NCBI GenBank assembly: GCA_003663445.1
Contig: QMZZ01000022.1
Coordinates: 1 to 6,214, forward strand
Length of the DNA: 6,214 bases
Direction: 5' to 3'
DNA from: Candidatus Aenigmatarchaeota archaeon
GTDB lineage: Archaea; Aenigmatarchaeota; Aenigmatarchaeia; QMZP01
Shown piece after piece: positions 5,251 through 6,214 of this stretch; position 1 is the stretch's first letter, and the number at the start of each line of letters is the position of its first letter. The translations under genes were made by a program, and so were the position numbers. The notes beneath the pieces were generated by a model that searched no databases, was not told the origin of the DNA, and saw only the letters and a program-made list of their open reading frames with translations.

Positions 5251-6214
5251 ATGACAGGTTTCGATTTGCTTGCAGGAGAGGTGGCAAAATTGGCCAAGGA
5301 AAGGTTCAGCTCACCGACCCCTGTTCAGGAAGCCGTGATACCAGAGATCCTGAAAGGAAGGGATTGCCTTGTAATAGCCGAAACAGGCTCTGGAAAGACA
5401 GAAGCATGCCTCCTCCCGATCTTCAGCTTTTGGATTAAGCAAAAGCCAAGACCGACATCGATCCTTTATATAACACCTTTAAGGGCTTTAAACCGGGACC
5501 TCCTGAAAAGGCTTCTTTGGTGGGGACAGAAGCTCGATCTTGACATCTCGGTCAGGCACGGTGACACGAGTCCCTATGAACGGTTGATGCAGGCAGAGAA
5601 CCCGGCAGATATGCTGATCTCAACCCCAGAAACCCTTCAGGCGATCCTGCTTGGAAAAAAGCTTAGAAAGGCTTTGGAAAATCTGAGGTGGATAGTGATA
5701 GACGAGCTTCATGAGCTTCTTCCGAGCAAAAGAGGGATCCAGCTTTCTATCGGGCTTGAAAGGCTGAAAAGCTTCCTGAAGCAAAAGCCCCAGCTGATAG
5801 CCCTTTCTGCAACCCTCGGGAACCCTGAGGAAGCAGCTGAATGGCTGAACAAGGATTGCAAAATCGTGAACACGGTCCCGAGGAGGAAACCGAGGATAGA
5901 GATCCTGAAACCGAAGCCAGAAGAAGCGGACTATCGGCTTGCTGAAAAGCTCCTAACATCACCCGAGCTAGCAGCAAGACTCAGGACGATAAAGCAGGTG
6001 GTCGAGGGAAGGGATTCTGTCCTTATCTTTACCAATACGCGGGAATGGGCGGAAATCCTGGCATCCAGGCTCAGACTTCTAGGTCTTGAAATCGACATTC
6101 ACCATTCCTCCCTCTCCAAGGAGGCGAGGATCACGGCTGAAAACAGGCTGAAGACAGGAAAGCTCAAAGGGCTTGTTTGCACCTCAAGTCTCGAACTCGG
6201 GATAGATATAGGAA
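5251..6214 (+). CDS. lhr: Lhr-type ATP-dependent helicase, N-terminal part (runs off right edge)
   Basis: The visible 321 residues cover RecA domain 1 and much of RecA domain 2 of a superfamily 2 helicase. In order: Q-motif-like F4 and SPTPVQ (21-26); motif I AETGSGKTEA with the Walker lysine K49; motif Ia TPLRAL (75-80); RHGDTS (102-107), a hallmark of the Lhr group; motif Ib TPET (125-128); motif II DELH (151-154); motif III SATLGNP (186-192); motif IV LIFTNTRE (258-265); HHSSLSKEAR (284-293), also typical of Lhr; and motif V TSSLELGIDIG (311-321). Lhr-group enzymes translocate on single-stranded DNA/RNA with 3'-5' polarity and are linked to replication-coupled repair. The family is usually about 850-950 residues, so motif VI, the winged-helix and the C-terminal domains lie beyond the window. 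The ATG at 5251 is preferred because an in-frame TAA lies at 5233-5235 and FDLL at 4-7 fits the conserved start of the fold; a GTG at 5281 would lose this. Exact subfamily (Lhr-core, Lhr2 or another archaeal Lhr-like) cannot be set from this part. Confidence 0.95.
   Translation, partial: MTGFDLLAGEVAKLAKERFSSPTPVQEAVIPEILKGRDCLVIAETGSGKTEACLLPIFSFWIKQKPRPTSILYITPLRALNRDLLKRLLWWGQKLDLDISVRHGDTSPYERLMQAENPADMLISTPETLQAILLGKKLRKALENLRWIVIDELHELLPSKRGIQLSIGLERLKSFLKQKPQLIALSATLGNPEEAAEWLNKDCKIVNTVPRRKPRIEILKPKPEEADYRLAEKLLTSPELAARLRTIKQVVEGRDSVLIFTNTREWAEILASRLRLLGLEIDIHHSSLSKEARITAENRLKTGKLKGLVCTSSLELGIDIG

Noticed and set aside
5281..5283. Alternative GTG start for the helicase after GGAGAG
   Set aside because: The purine run abuts the GTG with too little spacing, and this start would remove the FDLL segment that fits the conserved beginning of the helicase fold.
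5747..5977. Minus-strand open frame inside the helicase
   Set aside because: It lies opposite helicase motifs III to IV, which are clearly coding on the plus strand.

Overview
The window looks like a piece of an archaeal chromosome, most likely from an uncultured, possibly DPANN-type lineage. Four things suggest this. There is an Lhr-type helicase with clear archaeal/bacterial Lhr motifs. A large surface protein begins with a short Q-x-E signal-anchor (RGQLE followed by a hydrophobic helix) of the kind archaeal pilin-like proteins carry. The only intergenic gap has a TATA-like element placed for leaderless transcripts and no Shine-Dalgarno sequence. Both surface proteins are dense in N-glycosylation sequons. 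The domain call is an inference; no rRNA or marker gene is present to fix the lineage.

Layout. Bases 1-2836 (minus strand) are one uninterrupted reading frame of 945 codons that runs off the left edge without a stop. It encodes a large exported, cysteine-rich, modular protein with a polytopic membrane C-terminal part. Bases 2830-5199 (minus strand) encode a complete 789-residue membrane-anchored surface protein that lies upstream of it in the same operon; the two reading frames overlap by 7 bases. Bases 5200-5250 are a 51-base divergent promoter region. Bases 5251-6214 (plus strand) encode the first 321 residues of an Lhr-family superfamily 2 helicase that runs off the right edge. No tRNA, rRNA, CRISPR array or insertion sequence was seen, and no non-coding stretch exceeds 51 bases.

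How the genes may work together. The two minus-strand genes look like one unit building an extracellular structure. The first product has an N-terminal anchor, beta-sandwich domains (one resembling a carboxypeptidase-regulatory-like domain) and a C-terminal domain with a duplicated six-cysteine module. The second has a signal peptide, alternating beta-rich and cysteine-rich modules, an acidic heptad segment, and then several membrane segments with a cysteine-rich loop. I recognise no named family for either as a whole. The pair is the best candidate here for an undescribed system (a surface appendage, adhesin or secretion-like envelope complex). The helicase is a conserved housekeeping-type nucleic-acid enzyme on the opposite strand; I see no functional link beyond the shared promoter gap.
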